Source of the DNA: Branchiostoma floridae
Lineage: Eukaryota; Chordata; Leptocardii; Amphioxiformes; Branchiostomatidae
Direction of reading: 5' to 3'
NCBI RefSeq assembly: GCF_000003815.2
Contig: NC_049988.1
Span: 23,768,172-23,832,171 of the forward strand
DNA: 64,000 nucleotides
Numbering within the stretch: the first letter of the stretch is position 1; every line of letters begins with the position of its first letter. Of the stretch, positions 1 through 11,371 are shown piece after piece. The position numbers and the translations under genes were made by a program. The notes beneath the pieces were generated by a model that had not been told where the DNA came from, made no database searches, and worked only from the letters and a program-made list of their open reading frames with translations.

Positions 1-690
1 TTACTTTGGAAGCTGCTTTGTACGATTTATTGTATGGTCGAAAACGTTTTTCTTTTAAACGGCCGAAAATTGAAGCAGGCGCGGATGTCATCTATATGAC
101 CAAATCAACGTAGCTTTATCTTCAGCATGGTTATGCCTCGTGTGGTTTTAATGTATCCAAATCCAAACTAGTATATATGGTTCGGGCTGATCCTCGCGCT
201 AACCGACATCTTTCACGCCACAGTCACCCTCAGTAAGACAGCTGGAGCCACAGAGTTTCCGACCAGAACTTTAATGTAGCAAACATTGGTTTTATCAATG
301 AGGCTCCTACGGTGGTCTAGGCGAAAATAATCACAGCATAAAAACTTTGGAGAATAGAAAGGATCTATGACTTGGTTATGGTTTGTAACAATGTAAACAG
401 TGGCCAGTTACGGCACTTTGTTTTTTCTTTCATTTACTGCACAAATACGATGTCAGCTTTCTACTATAAAGCGAAGTCAACCTAGAAACTTTACAGAACA
501 ACAGGAAACTCTCTTTAAGGCTCGTAACAAAGAACTTCTAACAATGCATACCAGCATCCAGTTCTGATTATTTGTTTTCTATGTCCATTAACGACAGCAA
601 ATGGAAGTCACAGTATTTTTATAGTATTTCACTAGTATTTTTGTTATCTTGCGTGTGTGTGTATGAGGAGTAGATGCTGGGGGGGGGGGG
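1..690. other. Left flank without a recognised gene
   Basis: I see no exon here. The stretch contains one copy of the 3'-flank repeat found downstream of the other minus-strand receptor genes (about 142-355) and a G-run near 677-690. Inverted homology with the right arm begins at about 690, so most of this stretch lies outside the duplicated arm. Confidence 0.5.
142..355 (+). repeat. 3'-flank repeat, copy R1
   Basis: The sequence matches 30262-30500 (R3), 18565-18740 (R2), 37821-38012 (R4) and, inverted, 48690-48925 (R5). The shared landmarks are GATCCTCACGCTAACC, CAGTAAGACAGCCGGAGC and CCAGGCTCAAATGAGCA. Every copy lies downstream of a receptor gene in the same relative orientation. R1 is the most diverged. 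It is either part of the duplicated gene unit or an old interspersed repeat. Confidence 0.6.
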
Positions 691-866
691 CTGTGTGGGG
701 GGCAGGGGCACCCAAGGCAACTTGCGACGAAGTCATGAAGGTCAACTTAGCTTTATGCTGAATTTAAATTAGTCACCATGCCTACATGCATTACGCAAGT
801 AAAATTGCCGTTAAATCAGAATATTTGCCCAAAATACGCAGTATTGAAAAGAAGTAGGAACAGGGT

Positions 867-3094
867 GTACAACACAGTGGAGCTGGACTCAGACCACAGG
901 ATTCTAAGCATCTCTCTGTCAATAAGTTTGAGAACATCCCGTGGAAAGTCATGCAAAAGAAACAAATTCAACTGGGATGCACTACAGAACCCTACCACCA
1001 GGGAGCAGTTTGATATCCAACAGGTTTACCTCCATTCAACCCCATGACAGCCGGGAAACCATCAGACAACGGTACACTGCTTTTGAAAAGGCAGTCAAGA
1101 AAGCAGCTGAAAAAGTGGTTGGCAAGCAGAAGGGCTCTGCCACGCCCAGCTGGGTTTCACCGGACACCATCAAGCTAAAAGCTGACAGGGATGAAGCTAA
1201 AAGGAGATACCTTGTGGCACGCACAAGAAAGTCCAAAGAGACCTGGAGGAAACTCAATAGTACCTTAAATGAGTTCTACGAAAGGGATAAATCAAGTGCA
1301 CTCAACAGACAAATTGAAGAGTTGGTGACTGCTGACAAGAATAGACAGTACTCTACCACATGGAAGATAATCCACCGTCTGTCAGGGAAAAGCCAGAAGG
1401 TGAGAGCCAAGGTTAAGAAGAGGGATGGTACGCCCCCTGTCAGCGACTCTGAGCTTCTCTCAGAATGGCGGGAATACTTCAGTTCCTTGCTAAACAACAC
1501 CAGTAACTCCACAAAAGAACTTCCACTACCAGCAGAACATGACCTCCCTATACCTGACCACCCACCATCCCTGGAGGAAACAGAGTTAGCTGTGAAGCAA
1601 CTCAAGCGCAGGAAAGCTGCTGGCCTGGATGATGGAGTCACAGCGGAAGCCCTTCAAGGTGGTGGTACTACAATAGTCAAAGCCCTCCACTCCTTTTGTG
1701 TTGAAGTATACACCACTCATGTTCCGCCTGACCAGTGGACTACAAATATCATTATCCCACTACCCAAGAAAGGTGACCTAACACAGATGACAAACTACAG
1801 GGGAATTTCACTCATGTCTATCGCTGCTAAAGTCTATAACAAGATTCTTCTCAACCGAATCCGCAGACAAGTCGATCCCATTCTAAGTAAAAACCAGGCA
1901 GGATTCAGGGAAGGACGTAGTTGTGCGCAGCAAATACACATCCTCAGAAGAATCATGGAAGGTTTTAAAAAACAACAACTGCCATTATGGGTAACTTTTA
2001 TTGACTTTAAGAAAGCATTTGACTGTATAGACAGGGAAGTTATGTTCGCCGTGTTACGCCACTATGGCATCCCTGAACCAGTGGTAAAGGCCATAAGTGT
2101 TTTGTACAGTAGCTCTAAGAGTGTTGTCATGGTTGATGGGCATGTGTCACAGTGCTTCCCGGTGTCTTCTGGAGTCCTACAGGGTGATGTCTTGGCACCT
2201 TTTCTTTTTATCATTCTCATTGACTATCTTATGAGGAGGGCCACAGTAGAACCCGACTCAGGTATTGTGACTCACCCCAGAGCGTCCAGTCGATACCCGG
2301 CTAAGCGGATAAATGATCTGGATTTTGCCGATGATATTGCTCTATTAGAGTCATCGGGTCCAAGAGCACAAGAACAACTCACTAAAACTGCTACTGCAGC
2401 ATCCGACTTAGGTCTTGTTGTTAGTGTCCTTAAGACGGAATACATGTGTTATAATGACAATCCAATTCCCCCACTTCTTGTGTATGACAAACCGATTAAG
2501 CATGTACAGGATTTTAAATATCTTGGCTCTATGATGGCCTCAACAAGTAGTGACCTTAAGAAGCGTAAAGCTTTAGCATGGGTAGCTTTCTGGGACTTAG
2601 AACATCTATGGAGAAGTAATAGTATTCCTATTGCTGTTAAAGTAAGACTGTTTAAGGCCTCGTGTGTTTCAGTACTTACTTATGGATGTGAATCCTGGGT
2701 TATTACTAAGGTGATGGAGTGCAGAATCAACTCGTTTGCAACATCTTGTTACCGTGTCATGTTAAACATCAAGAGGCTTGACCGGGTGCCTAATTCTGTA
2801 ATCTACAAACTGACAAACACAAAACCCTTGATTGAGCATGTAAGGTCAAGACAGTTGGACTACCTGGGTCACGTACTGCGAATGCCTGAGGACGAGCCCG
2901 CCTGTCTCTATTCGCTGTACTTACCATCACATGGCAAACGCAGGCGAGGTCGCCAACCCATGCCCTACCTGCAGTACATACAGCAGCTGCTGGGGGACGA
3001 AAGCGGCCTACTTACACCGGGGCAGATCAAAGCGCTGGCTGCCGACAAGAAACAGTGGAGACTTGCAGTCTCCCGCCTTACGGCCGACCGATAG
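867..3094 (+). pseudogene. LINE ORF2: endonuclease C-terminus plus reverse transcriptase, frameshifted
   Basis: Bases 867 to about 1020 encode the end of an endonuclease (a DSDHR motif) in one frame. Near 1015-1035 the frame shifts to the long 941-3094 reading frame. That frame carries reverse transcriptase motifs in order: an RKAAGLDDG-like thumb entry, NQAGFREGRSC, FIDFKKAFDCID, SGVLQGDVLAPFLF and the catalytic FADDIALLES. A C-terminal region with GRRRGRQP-type residues follows. The upstream ATG at 941 is not the original start. The frameshift and 5' truncation make this copy non-autonomous. The RT core itself is open. I cannot assign the clade safely; a tree against RTE-, L2- and CR1-type elements would settle it. 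Confidence 0.85.
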
Positions 3095-3095
3095 A
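867..3095 (+). mobile_element. 5'-truncated LINE with 12-bp target-site duplication
   Basis: The insertion is flanked by the direct repeat TAGGAACAGGGT at 855-866 and 3096-3107. The inverted right arm shows the uninterrupted sequence around 58548-58560, which acts as an empty site. The element starts inside the endonuclease domain and ends one base after the reverse-transcriptase stop codon, so it has almost no 3' UTR and only a short GATAGATA-like end. It is inserted antisense, about 300 bp downstream of the stop of receptor gene A. Insertion after the arms duplicated is inferred from the clean empty site. Confidence 0.85.
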
Positions 3096-3401
3096 TAGGA
3101 ACAGGGTAAGCAGACCAAAATCGGCTGAATGTCAATTGAGCCTGACCAAAGGTCCACAGCTTTGTTTTCTTTACTACACCAACGCACTTAGAACATTACT
3201 ACATTCGTGCACTCTAAACTGTCGCCACCTCGCGAGATATCGGCCGTCGAGAGTCGACCAGAACTAACAAGGACAATAAGGTAATATCTTTAGAACGGCA
3301 GCATACGACTAACATTACATGAACAAGCTGTTCAAATGTGTGCAAAGAAAGCTGTTAGAGGCAAACGTCGGGGCATGCCGTTTAGTTTAATTTCGTTATT
3401 T

Positions 3402-4060
3402 CTAAGAAGCAGGTATGATCTTCATGACAGAAGACTTAATGGAGAATTTGTGAGCTCTCCACGGTTCCCACTCTATACCATGTTCATCAGTCCCCCCGCC
3501 GCCATGCTTGTACGGCTGGTTCAGGTTAACGTAGTCACAATCCTTATACCACCAACCACCACGACCGCCATTGTTAGTGGCGCAGTCAACGCCCGAAATA
3601 TCGTCGTTATCCTGGTCGTGTGTTGAGAATTTGTGCCCATCATTATAGCTTAACCCTTGGGATTCCCCTTCGTCCCCAGCAGTGCCGCTATAGGCACCAA
3701 CATGCAGTCGGTACTTTGCTGCTTCATCCTCGATATAGAAACTATCATATTCAGCGTATACCGTTTCCGAGGACCAATTCTCGAGATCAATGCGCAGAAG
3801 GTATTCCCGGAAGCTAGAAACCTGATAGATTTTGTCATTTCCCAACCAAAACTCGCCGACAAGGGCCCCAAACCCATTTTTGTACGTTTCCCAGTCCCGA
3901 GCGAAATCTACAGAACCGTCGAAGCGCTTCTGGAGGACAGTCCAGCCGCCGACCCCGGCTTCCATCTCACAGTAGACCCGGAACGAGGCTCCGGCGGCGT
4001 CTGGCTGGATGGTGTAGACACCGCTGGTGGTGTGGCCTGCCTTGTAGACGTCGTCACAAT
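3402..4060 (-). CDS. Gene A terminal exon: fibrinogen C-terminal domain
   Basis: The exon starts after TACAG at 4061-4065 and ends with TAG at 3402-3404. It encodes about 218 residues beginning [16 protein letters not shown], followed by the signature [27 protein letters not shown] and [20 protein letters not shown]. The calcium loop DQDNDDISG is intact, as in ficolins and tachylectins. The first two-thirds is almost identical to gene G and the last third is much more diverged. Confidence 0.92.
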
Positions 4061-7000
4061 CTGTAGGTTATTTTGAGTTACATTTTAACTTACATGTACA
4101 TCAAAGGAAACATAAAAGGAATGAAGTTTATCTCAAAATAGCGAACTTACCATGTTAACAATGATTTACGAAAGTCAGTGTTGGCAGAAAACCAAGTCAA
4201 ATGTAGACTATGAAGATTGTACCAAATCTAGAATGAAAGGAAAGTCGATAGAGAATTATATATACCTCTCACTGGCTGCAGTATGACAGCGTTACTGGAA
4301 CAATTACAGCTTCCTGGTGGACCCTCGGGACCGGGTGGGCCAGGGGGTCCGGGTTGACTGCATGGCCCAGATGAGCCGGGCGGGCCAGAAGGTCCCGGTG
4401 GCTCGGCAGGACCTGGAATCCCATCCCGACTGGCACGACCGTTCGGACCACGTAACCCCAGAGACGCATGTGCGCAGCCTGCATGGCAAAATGAAGATCA
4501 ACCCGGTGTAAGAGTAGATCTGCACCGGAATGTGTGCAAGACAGGTTGAGATTGTAATCCAAACAAATAAAGTTCACATACATGAAAGATTAGACAAGAT
4601 CGAAAATGAAAGTAGTCATTTCAACAAGTTGCACAAAAACACAATTCTACCTCATAACAGATTAATGATGCATTAAAGCTAGGTCTGGTTTTGATCCGAT
4701 ATTAGGTCGATATGGTTTGAGTTTGAGTGCTGAAATCATTATTTGTTAATTCCATAGAAAATGTGCTCTCGACATATTAGCAACGCACAGGCACACGTGC
4801 GTCTACCACACTTCTAGACCCTAGGCGTTAAAGCTATCGGATGTGAAGGATACTACTATTGCTCAATATGAGACGCCCAGTAAGGCCTACGTCATATTTT
4901 CAAACCGGGGCCCGGCCGGGCAGCTTTCGAGAACGAAAAGTATGATATTTAAGACACCAACCTACACAAGACGTAAAGAGAATAGTCGAGGGCATTATTT
5001 GTGTATATTTTTACGTATACATTTCTATTTTTTCGTTTCCACAAATTAACAGCCCGACTGGGCCCCGGTTTGGGAGTGTGACTATGCCTAACAGTTATAA
5101 ATACTGAACAGGACGTTATAACTTTAAAAAAAATCACTATATTGCGTATAACAAACAGGCAGCGTATAACCAAACAGCTCTCTCCGCCCTGCAGCGGCGG
5201 GTGGGATCAGACAGGGCGGGCGGCCGGGCCCCGCTCTCCGGCCCGTCTGCTGCAGGACGGAGCGTCTCGGGACGGAACATGTCATCTGAGTAGTATCTTC
5301 ACGATGCTTCTCAATATAGCATCACAACTAATAGACACAAGAATGGAAAACCAAACATACCTGGCGTCGTACTCATCTCGTGAAGACGCTGCTCCAAGGC
5401 GGCGGTTCGGTTTCGTTCCTTGTCCAGGTCACTCTTCAAGTCGTCAACAGTTGTGGACAGGTAGCGATTGAAGGCGTCAACAGTGGTGGACAGTTGAGAT
5501 ATATCCTGCAAATGGATAAACGTATGTGTCTCTCTCTCGGCTTGTATACGCGCGTCAAAATACAAACCGTTAGCGGAACGTTCCTGCTTAATGGACTCAA
5601 TAGACTTTATAAACAAAACAGAAGCAGTGTCAGAGAAAATCGGCCTTGAGGCACAGCTTAGGGTTATTTACCTCTTTATTGATGAACGTCAGAGGGGCGA
5701 GTCCTACAGCGATCAGTACGGCAATGCCGGCGATCATGCAGCCGCGGTGGGAGCGGATGAGGGCACCGCGGCCGCTTGTTCCACCCGGATCCGTGCGGTC
5801 TGTTAGAAAAGAAGAGCTTTTGAAACAACAAATGCTCTCTTTTTTCATATCGTTAAACTGCAATTTCCAACAAATAGTACTTACCAAATTCTTCTGCTGT
5901 CGAACTCCAGTCTTAGTCAAGGAACGAAAACGGGAGTTGGACAGTTGTAAAGTAGAGTCCAATTTCGGTGTTCGATATTACAATTCACCTTGTAAGCAGA
6001 ATAGATGGATCGGGAAAAGCAAAAAGTGCAAATGACAAAAATTGTAAAATGAGCAGACTAAATTAGTGGTAGAGATCACAGGTACAGAACAGCAGCATAG
6101 TAGGTGTATTGCGGAAAGAATCTTGTTTAACATGTAAATACCAATTGTGTCAATATTAGAATTATGATGACTTCTAAACAATATTGCTAGCGGTCACATT
6201 TCACGCCTGAGATCTACATATTTTTCCTTGAAACGAAGCAATCTGCCAGAAGATCAAGTTTTAAATATTACATATTGTTCTCTTTTAACTTTTCGGCCCG
6301 TTTGTTGAAGTTTTATAACCTAACATAGCACAAACGTAATGTTGCCTTTGAAATAAAATTGCATGTATTGTAGTTGAGTTAGTACCATTGCGAGTTATTG
6401 ACGTAGTCACATTCGTCATGGTCAGTATTACGATTTTGATGTCGTAGACTTTTTGAGCAAGATAAAGACAAGACAGGAGCAAGACAAAAATCGCAGGTTT
6501 ACAGATTTTTACCTGCTCTGGAGCCGTACAAAGGGTTGGGTATGCTCGCAGCGGCGTCCGCAGTGGACCGCCAATCAGTCTGCTGCTCCTGCATGGGTGT
6601 GGTATCTGGAGGAAAATTACAAAATTAAACACTTAATTCATACTGTAAAAAGTATAAAATCGAGTCAGACAAGAACAGTACAACGTAGGCCGCCGTAATT
6701 CTACCTTCTATGGAAGCGTACACAGAGTTGGTTTCACTCTCAGCGGAGTCGCCACGTGCCTGGCAATCAGTCTGCGGCTGCTGTATGGGAGCACTTGTGG
6801 CATCTGGGGATTACAAAAAGTTACACTTCATACAGTGAAAAGAACTACCTTCTCCGGAGGCGTACATAGGGTTGGGAAAACTCGCAGTGGTGTCGGCACG
6901 TGCCTGCCGATCAGTCTGCTGCTCCTTCATTGGTGTGGTGCCTGGAGAAAAGTACAAATGATAACACATACTTCATACAGTACACGTATAAAAGCAACAC

Positions 7001-9309
7001 AAGAACAGTACGCCCTCTGTGTACATAGGGTTTGAAGTACGCCATATAAGCTGACTTGACTCCTCAAGGGAAACGCAACAGAGGCAGGGCTCAAGGGACC
7101 TGGAGAAGGACTAAGAGGGGATTAAGTCGGCACGGAAGACCAGGCACGAGATCAGTTGGACGGCTTAAGATAGTAAGGACTGGAGGAAGTTTGTCTACGC
7201 CTTATAATCCACCATAAGGAGCGAAGAGGATTTGGTAGGTAGGATAAGTGAAATTTAGACTGTTCTACCTTCTCCGGAGGCGTACAAAGGGTTGTGTACA
7301 GTCTGCCGATCAGTCTGCCTGGCCATGGGCGCGGTGTCTGGAGGGAAGGTATAAAATCAAAATGGCGCCGCGACGGTATGTATGTAGGAGAACAGTCGCT
7401 TAAAGATTTATGAAATAAAAAAAAAAACATTATTTACTATGAGAGGATCATTCTATTAACACACATAAGAGCTTCTGTGGAAATTGAAACCTTTCTCCCG
7501 TTATTGTACATCGTATCACTAAAAACCATTCTTCATACTTTTTGTCGTATGGTAATCAAATTATGACTTAACGGCGTCGCAGTAAACGTACTGACATGTT
7601 GGGCAGCTAGCATCGGGGTTCGTGGAAAACATGCTTCTGAGAGGAAAACATTGCCGAAAGTTCCCTGAAATTGCTGATATTACTGTTACAAAATCCCTCT
7701 CAAAGTCTCCTGGACGAGAAAGGAGGAAGGAGGAAGATAGTAGACAAGAACAATGATGAACCAGAAGTATATTTCAAATAAAAAAAACCGCGTCGCAGTA
7801 AACGTACGGACATGTTGGACCACTAGCATCGGGGTTCGTGGAAAACATGCTTCTGAAAGGAAAACATTGGCATTGCTAAAAGTTCCCTGAACTTGCTGAT
7901 ATTACTGTAACAAAGTCCCCCTCAAAGTCTCCTGGACGAGAAAGGAAAGAGGAGAAAGGGGGAAGACGATGGTAATAACCAAAGAGACAAACTGCGTAAC
8001 TGCAAACAGTTCTTAAATGTAGCAACCATGAATGTGAGATCTCTGCGATCCGAAAGCAAGCGGCATAAACTGGTGAACTTATGCAATATCTCTGCGATAT
8101 CAATACCTGGAGTGGTTGATCATAAGATAGTGGACAATAGCAATGAATCATTGAACCAGAAGTATTTTAAACGTATGAAAACTACACATTGGTCACTACT
8201 TCTGCTTGAACAAATGCGAACAACACTGCCGCTGATGGAGTAGACTTGCTGATAAACAGATAAAACCGAAAACGCGCGCTCAGAAATGAAATCTTGGAAC
8301 AAAAGAAGTGATAGTGAGAGCTGATACATGATTCGAGTCCGTTCACTTCGGTCATTTCCGTTACTTTAAGAGTGCCTTAAAGGAAGCCAGAGCCTTAAAG
8401 GAAGCCAGAATCTAAAGGAAACCAAAGTAAAGTAACTTCTGTAATAATACTTTATTGTACGGCTTTCCAAAAGTACGCCGTGAGCAGTGTTACAGGGTTC
8501 AAAACTGGTTATGTTTCCAGTCAAGCGCAAATACGGGAAAGTTACAGTAATGCTTGCTATTCATCCATTTACGGGGCTTTACTTCACTATCCGAAATATC
8601 GGGCGTAACCCCTCATAACACTATGGCCCAAGCGGGGCTCGCATTTGATTGATGTGGCGAGGTAGTGAGATCTCTTACCACTTGCACCCCCCCCCCCCCT
8701 GTCAAGGGGATGGAAAATATCGTTATAAAAATACATCTTCCAGGCTTCATGCCTCGACCAAATGCTATTTGAAAAAGATGTTCTACACAAAGCAAAGTAT
8801 TGGGCAGTTCTAAATCTTAGATTTTTCATAGATTTTTGACAAACAACCCCCCTTGGCCGCTGGTCATCCTCCTAACGCCCGGTCCCCAACGGCACTACCT
8901 TATGGGGCCCTGCTGTCCCAGGCCCTACCTACGGGTATTATGATTGTCGCCACAAACAAGCTGTCAACCAATCAGAGAACAGGCCTTCCTTGGGCTTGTT
9001 GTCGCAAGCTGTCTCGCAAAGGCCGCTGGGAAGCTATCAGCCAATCATGTTACGTATTACCATGACTTTGTTTGCTCACCATGCCAACGCCCGATCCCCA
9101 ACGGCTGACTGCCCATATAAGGGCAAGCTCATTAATATTCATAAGCAATGCACCCCTAATAACCGAATACTGTGGCTGATTTGTCAGGGTTGATATCATA
9201 GGCTTTGCCGTGATTGTCAATCCTGAGTGTGAGGGTGCTGGTATGTGCAGAGAGAAGATATCTACGTACCTGTGTCACCAGTTTGGGACTGCTGTTGCCC
9301 TCCCGGCAT
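3402..9309 (-). CDS. Receptor gene A: type II membrane protein with NPxY cassettes, collagen-like and fibrinogen C-terminal domains (ficolin-like)
   Basis: The exon model on the minus strand is 9309-9270, 7337-7269, 6941-6849, 6803-6705, 6605-6513, 5799-5672, 5505-5361, 4478-4266 and 4060-3402. All junctions are AG/GT, and the total is 1539 nt (512 residues, in frame). Order: short N-terminus [13 protein letters not shown], four cytoplasmic cassettes, a basic juxtamembrane RSHR motif, one transmembrane helix, a short coiled coil, about 13 collagen triplets and a fibrinogen domain. The positive-inside rule predicts cytoplasmic N-terminus and extracellular head. By family knowledge such heads bind acetylated sugars (ficolin, FIBCD1, tachylectin 5); ligand is unknown here. 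The start ATG has A at -3 and is conserved in the paralogues. Gene G is the inverted partner. Confidence 0.82.
4266..4478 (-). CDS. Gene A collagen-like exon
   Basis: The 213-nt exon is bounded by ATGCAG (acceptor) and GAGAG/GTATAT (donor), with phase 1 at both ends. It encodes Gly-X-Y triplets such as [11 protein letters not shown] and [13 protein letters not shown], then the Cys-rich hinge [15 protein letters not shown] that joins the fibrinogen exon. Collagen followed by fibrinogen is the ficolin architecture. The single Cys near the middle (GPCSQPG) could cross-link chains. The right-arm gene G lacks the whole collagen part. Confidence 0.9.
5361..5505 (-). CDS. Gene A stalk exon (short coiled coil)
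   Basis: The 145-nt exon encodes about 48 residues beginning [12 protein letters not shown] and ending [17 protein letters not shown]. The same start and end modules flank the much longer stalks of genes C and D. Heptad spacing of V, L and M/I supports a short oligomerising coil between membrane and collagen. Confidence 0.88.
5672..5799 (-). CDS. Gene A juxtamembrane and transmembrane exon
   Basis: The exon encodes [20 protein letters not shown] followed by a hydrophobic helix ([18 protein letters not shown]) and NKE. It starts in phase 1 and ends in phase 0. The basic RSHR on the N-terminal side indicates a type II orientation. Close versions occur in all seven complete receptors of the window. 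This copy lacks the CSF residues before IRSH that the others carry. Confidence 0.9.
6513..7337 (-). CDS. Gene A block of four NPxY-type cytoplasmic cassette exons
   Basis: The exons are 7337-7269 (69 nt, NPLY), 6941-6849 (93 nt, NPMY), 6803-6705 (99 nt, degenerate NSVY) and 6605-6513 (93 nt, NPLY). Each begins and ends in phase 1 and has a length divisible by three, so any can be skipped without changing frame. The general pattern is TTPMQ[24 protein letters not shown]. NPxY is a known sorting signal for clathrin adaptors and PTB domains; its use here is inferred. Confidence 0.85.
7040..7230 (+). mobile_element. LINE C-terminal relic (left arm)
   Basis: Translation on the plus strand gives a degraded C-terminal tail of a LINE ORF2 (a [11 protein letters not shown]...[10 protein letters not shown]-like pattern) with stops. 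The counterpart on the other strand is 54865-55060 in the right arm, where the reading frame is better preserved. The relic therefore predates the inverted duplication. Confidence 0.6.
7565..7950 (+). repeat. Tandem duplication of about 230 bp in gene A intron
   Basis: Two copies, near 7565-7745 and 7793-7950, share CGTCGCAGTAAACGTA, GGTTCGTGGAAAACATGCTT and CTCAAAGTCTCCTGGACGAG. The right arm also carries both copies, inverted, near 54150-54310 and 54385-54540. The tandem event is therefore older than the arm duplication. Confidence 0.7.
7990..8345 (+). mobile_element. LINE endonuclease N-terminal relic (left arm)
   Basis: The plus strand reads [19 protein letters not shown], resembling the opening of LINE AP endonucleases (ATWNVRTL type). 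An [14 protein letters not shown]-like segment follows, interrupted by stops. The right arm has the same relic on the minus strand at about 53840-54085. It is not functional. Confidence 0.6.
9270..9309 (-). CDS. Gene A first coding exon
   Basis: The 40-nt coding exon encodes [13 protein letters not shown] and ends in phase 1 before GTACGT. The same exon occurs at 26066-26105 (B), 37000-37039 (C), 44615-44654 (D, MRKG variant) and 53471-53510 (G), and broken at 13276-13315 (H). The upstream sequence, read on the gene strand as GCAGAAACCTGACAAGTC, is shared by all copies and probably is 5' UTR. Confidence 0.85.
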
Positions 9310-9916
9310 GTTGTGACTTGTCAGGTTTCTGCACAGCGAAAAACACACGTCCTGTGTCAGTCGAGGTCCGAATCACAATGTAAAGAAATGTAAATCGGAA
9401 ACCAAAGATCAATCATATTGAGTGGGTGGCAAACCTCGCACTTTTTATTCAGTGTAGACAAATCAAATTTACACGTAATCTTTGTCTTTGTATGTTGGTT
9501 ACATATTGAAAGAGGGGTATCGACAACAACAAGTCATTCTGCCTTTTTGATCTTATTTGAAAAACATGATATAAGATGTATTGAATTCATTGATGTTTGC
9601 AATCATAGCAGAGAAATAATCTTCACTCTTTTTTCTTCTTCTGATAGTGTCCTTGTTCGTCACACAACTTGTTGTAAGTCAAGACACGAAAGAACTATGT
9701 GTTTATGCTTACATGCATAGATTTTCCGCAATGAATTTACACGTGGGGCCCGAGCAACACCTATAGGGGTGGTACCGGTACAGACAATAGAGGTACAGGT
9801 ACGGTTCCGGTAAAGATGATCAGGTACAGGACCGGAGCTGAACCTGGACCAAATTATCTGTGAACATATGATACTCAAAACAATGGTTCATATATATGTA
9901 TATAATGAATAATAAA

Positions 9917-10160
9917 CATGGTCGGCTGTATGTGGCAGGGGCTTAACTCACAACCATGGTCTGGAGAAGGTCGGGAGGCCTTGGTCGGCTGTGTGTGACA
10001 GGGGCTTAACTCCCAACCTGGCAACCATGGTCTAGAGAAGGTCGGGAGGCCATCGTTGGCTGTGTGTGACAGGGGCTTAACTCCGAACCATGGTCTAGCC
10101 ATAGAGAAGGTCGGGAGACCATGGTCGGCTATGTGTGACAAGGGCTTAAACGTGAACATG
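9917..10160. repeat. Minisatellite, about 65-bp unit, four copies
   Basis: Units share GGCTGTGTGTGACAGGGGCT, then TAACTC and CCATGGTCTAGAGAAGGTCG. No gene assignment can be made. Confidence 0.75.
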
Positions 10161-10199
10161 CTATATATACATTTTGTATACCAGTAGTGCTCCATACCC

Positions 10200-11179
10200 T
10201 GGTCTATCGAACGCAGTACAACGGAAAAGTGCGCGCCGCTTCCGGGTCTGCTCAGTTGTGCTCGGGACGCCGTGAGAGACGCTTCCGAGGTGTCGAATAA
10301 TTTGAGGTGAGAATAATTTGTGTTGTATGACAGTTGAAAAACTTCAATAGATACAGGTTATTTCAGGAAAGAATATTGTTTACCATACAGAAAGGTAACC
10401 GGTCTTGTGGACAATAGAACTACGATGGCTTCTTTAAAACTACAAGGCGATGTTACTACCGGTCATATTTGACTTTTTGACGCCTTGACATTACCTTTTT
10501 TTTCTAAAAATGAAGCAGTCTGCCAGAGGAAGTTTTGATTATTACATGATGTCATCTTGTAACCTTTTGGGCAAGTTCTGTTGCAGTTTAATAGTCTATG
10601 TGCGTAGGCGTCGATGGATTGCTTTAGAAATCAGATTTGTCTATATTGCTGTCGAGTTAGTATCGTGCAAGGGGAGGACACAGTAACATTCGTCATAAGC
10701 TGTACTATGATTTTTGTGCAGAATTTTCAAACAGTCTGTGATAGAATCAAGGCAATATCACAGCATTGTTTTAACTGCTGTCCACTACATGTAAGTCTTT
10801 GCATGTTGCATTTCTCATCGGTATGCAAATTTATTTTATTATCATTTCACTGTTTTTAGTCATGTTATGTTAATATCACATTTTTTATTTACTTGTATCG
10901 TAAAATGATATAATCATGGTTATTACATTACTAAGTTGCTATGATTTTGTTTAACAGGTGATGCGCTAAAGTTGGTTTTCTGTTGTAATGTTATTTTTTA
11001 TTCTATTTGTATGTCTGTGTAAGAGGGCACATTGAAAAGAAGGCAATATGTCACCCCTGGTAAAATATATAAACAAACAAACAGCCGACAAGGACCTAAG
11101 ACCGTCACAGCTTTTTCCGTAACAAGACAGAATTTTGTGCCTGCGCGACTTTCTCGGAGATGAAATCGGTTTGAGGTTA
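10200..11179. other. Spacer between gene A and fragment H, including truncated intron-like sequence
   Basis: From about 10330 the sequence resembles the intron that precedes the transmembrane exon in genes A (6100-6450), B (24040-24300), C (35400-35700) and D (42200-42600). Fragment H thus keeps part of that intron but no transmembrane exon follows. A GC-rich stretch at 10210-10310 is of unknown role. I see no ORF worth calling. Confidence 0.55.
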
Positions 11180-11371
11180 AGTAAATGCAGAAATGTTCGC
11201 GGTGGTTTAATTTTCGCAGTTTTCGCATAACTTAAAACCACCGCGAACATATTTCCATGGCAGTAAGAGACTACAGTGTATGGTGCTACCGTGAACTTAA
11301 AACCACCGCGAAAAGTCCCCTTCCCGATGCCGCGAAATTAAATCCCCGCGAACCAAAATGAATTTACAGTA
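11180..11371. mobile_element. CTGTAAA-ended MITE, copy 1
   Basis: The copy contains TGTTCGCGGTGGTTTAA-like and CCGCGAAATTAAATCCCCGC-like blocks and ends in TTTACAGT. It is homologous to 13028-13208 and 41470-41654. The left terminus is diverged. It is non-coding and about 190 bp. Confidence 0.7.

Noticed and set aside
3657-4076. Plus-strand ORF over the gene A fibrinogen exon (and its mirror 57580-57954)
   Set aside because: It is the antisense of the fibrinogen domain, which has complete family motifs on the other strand.
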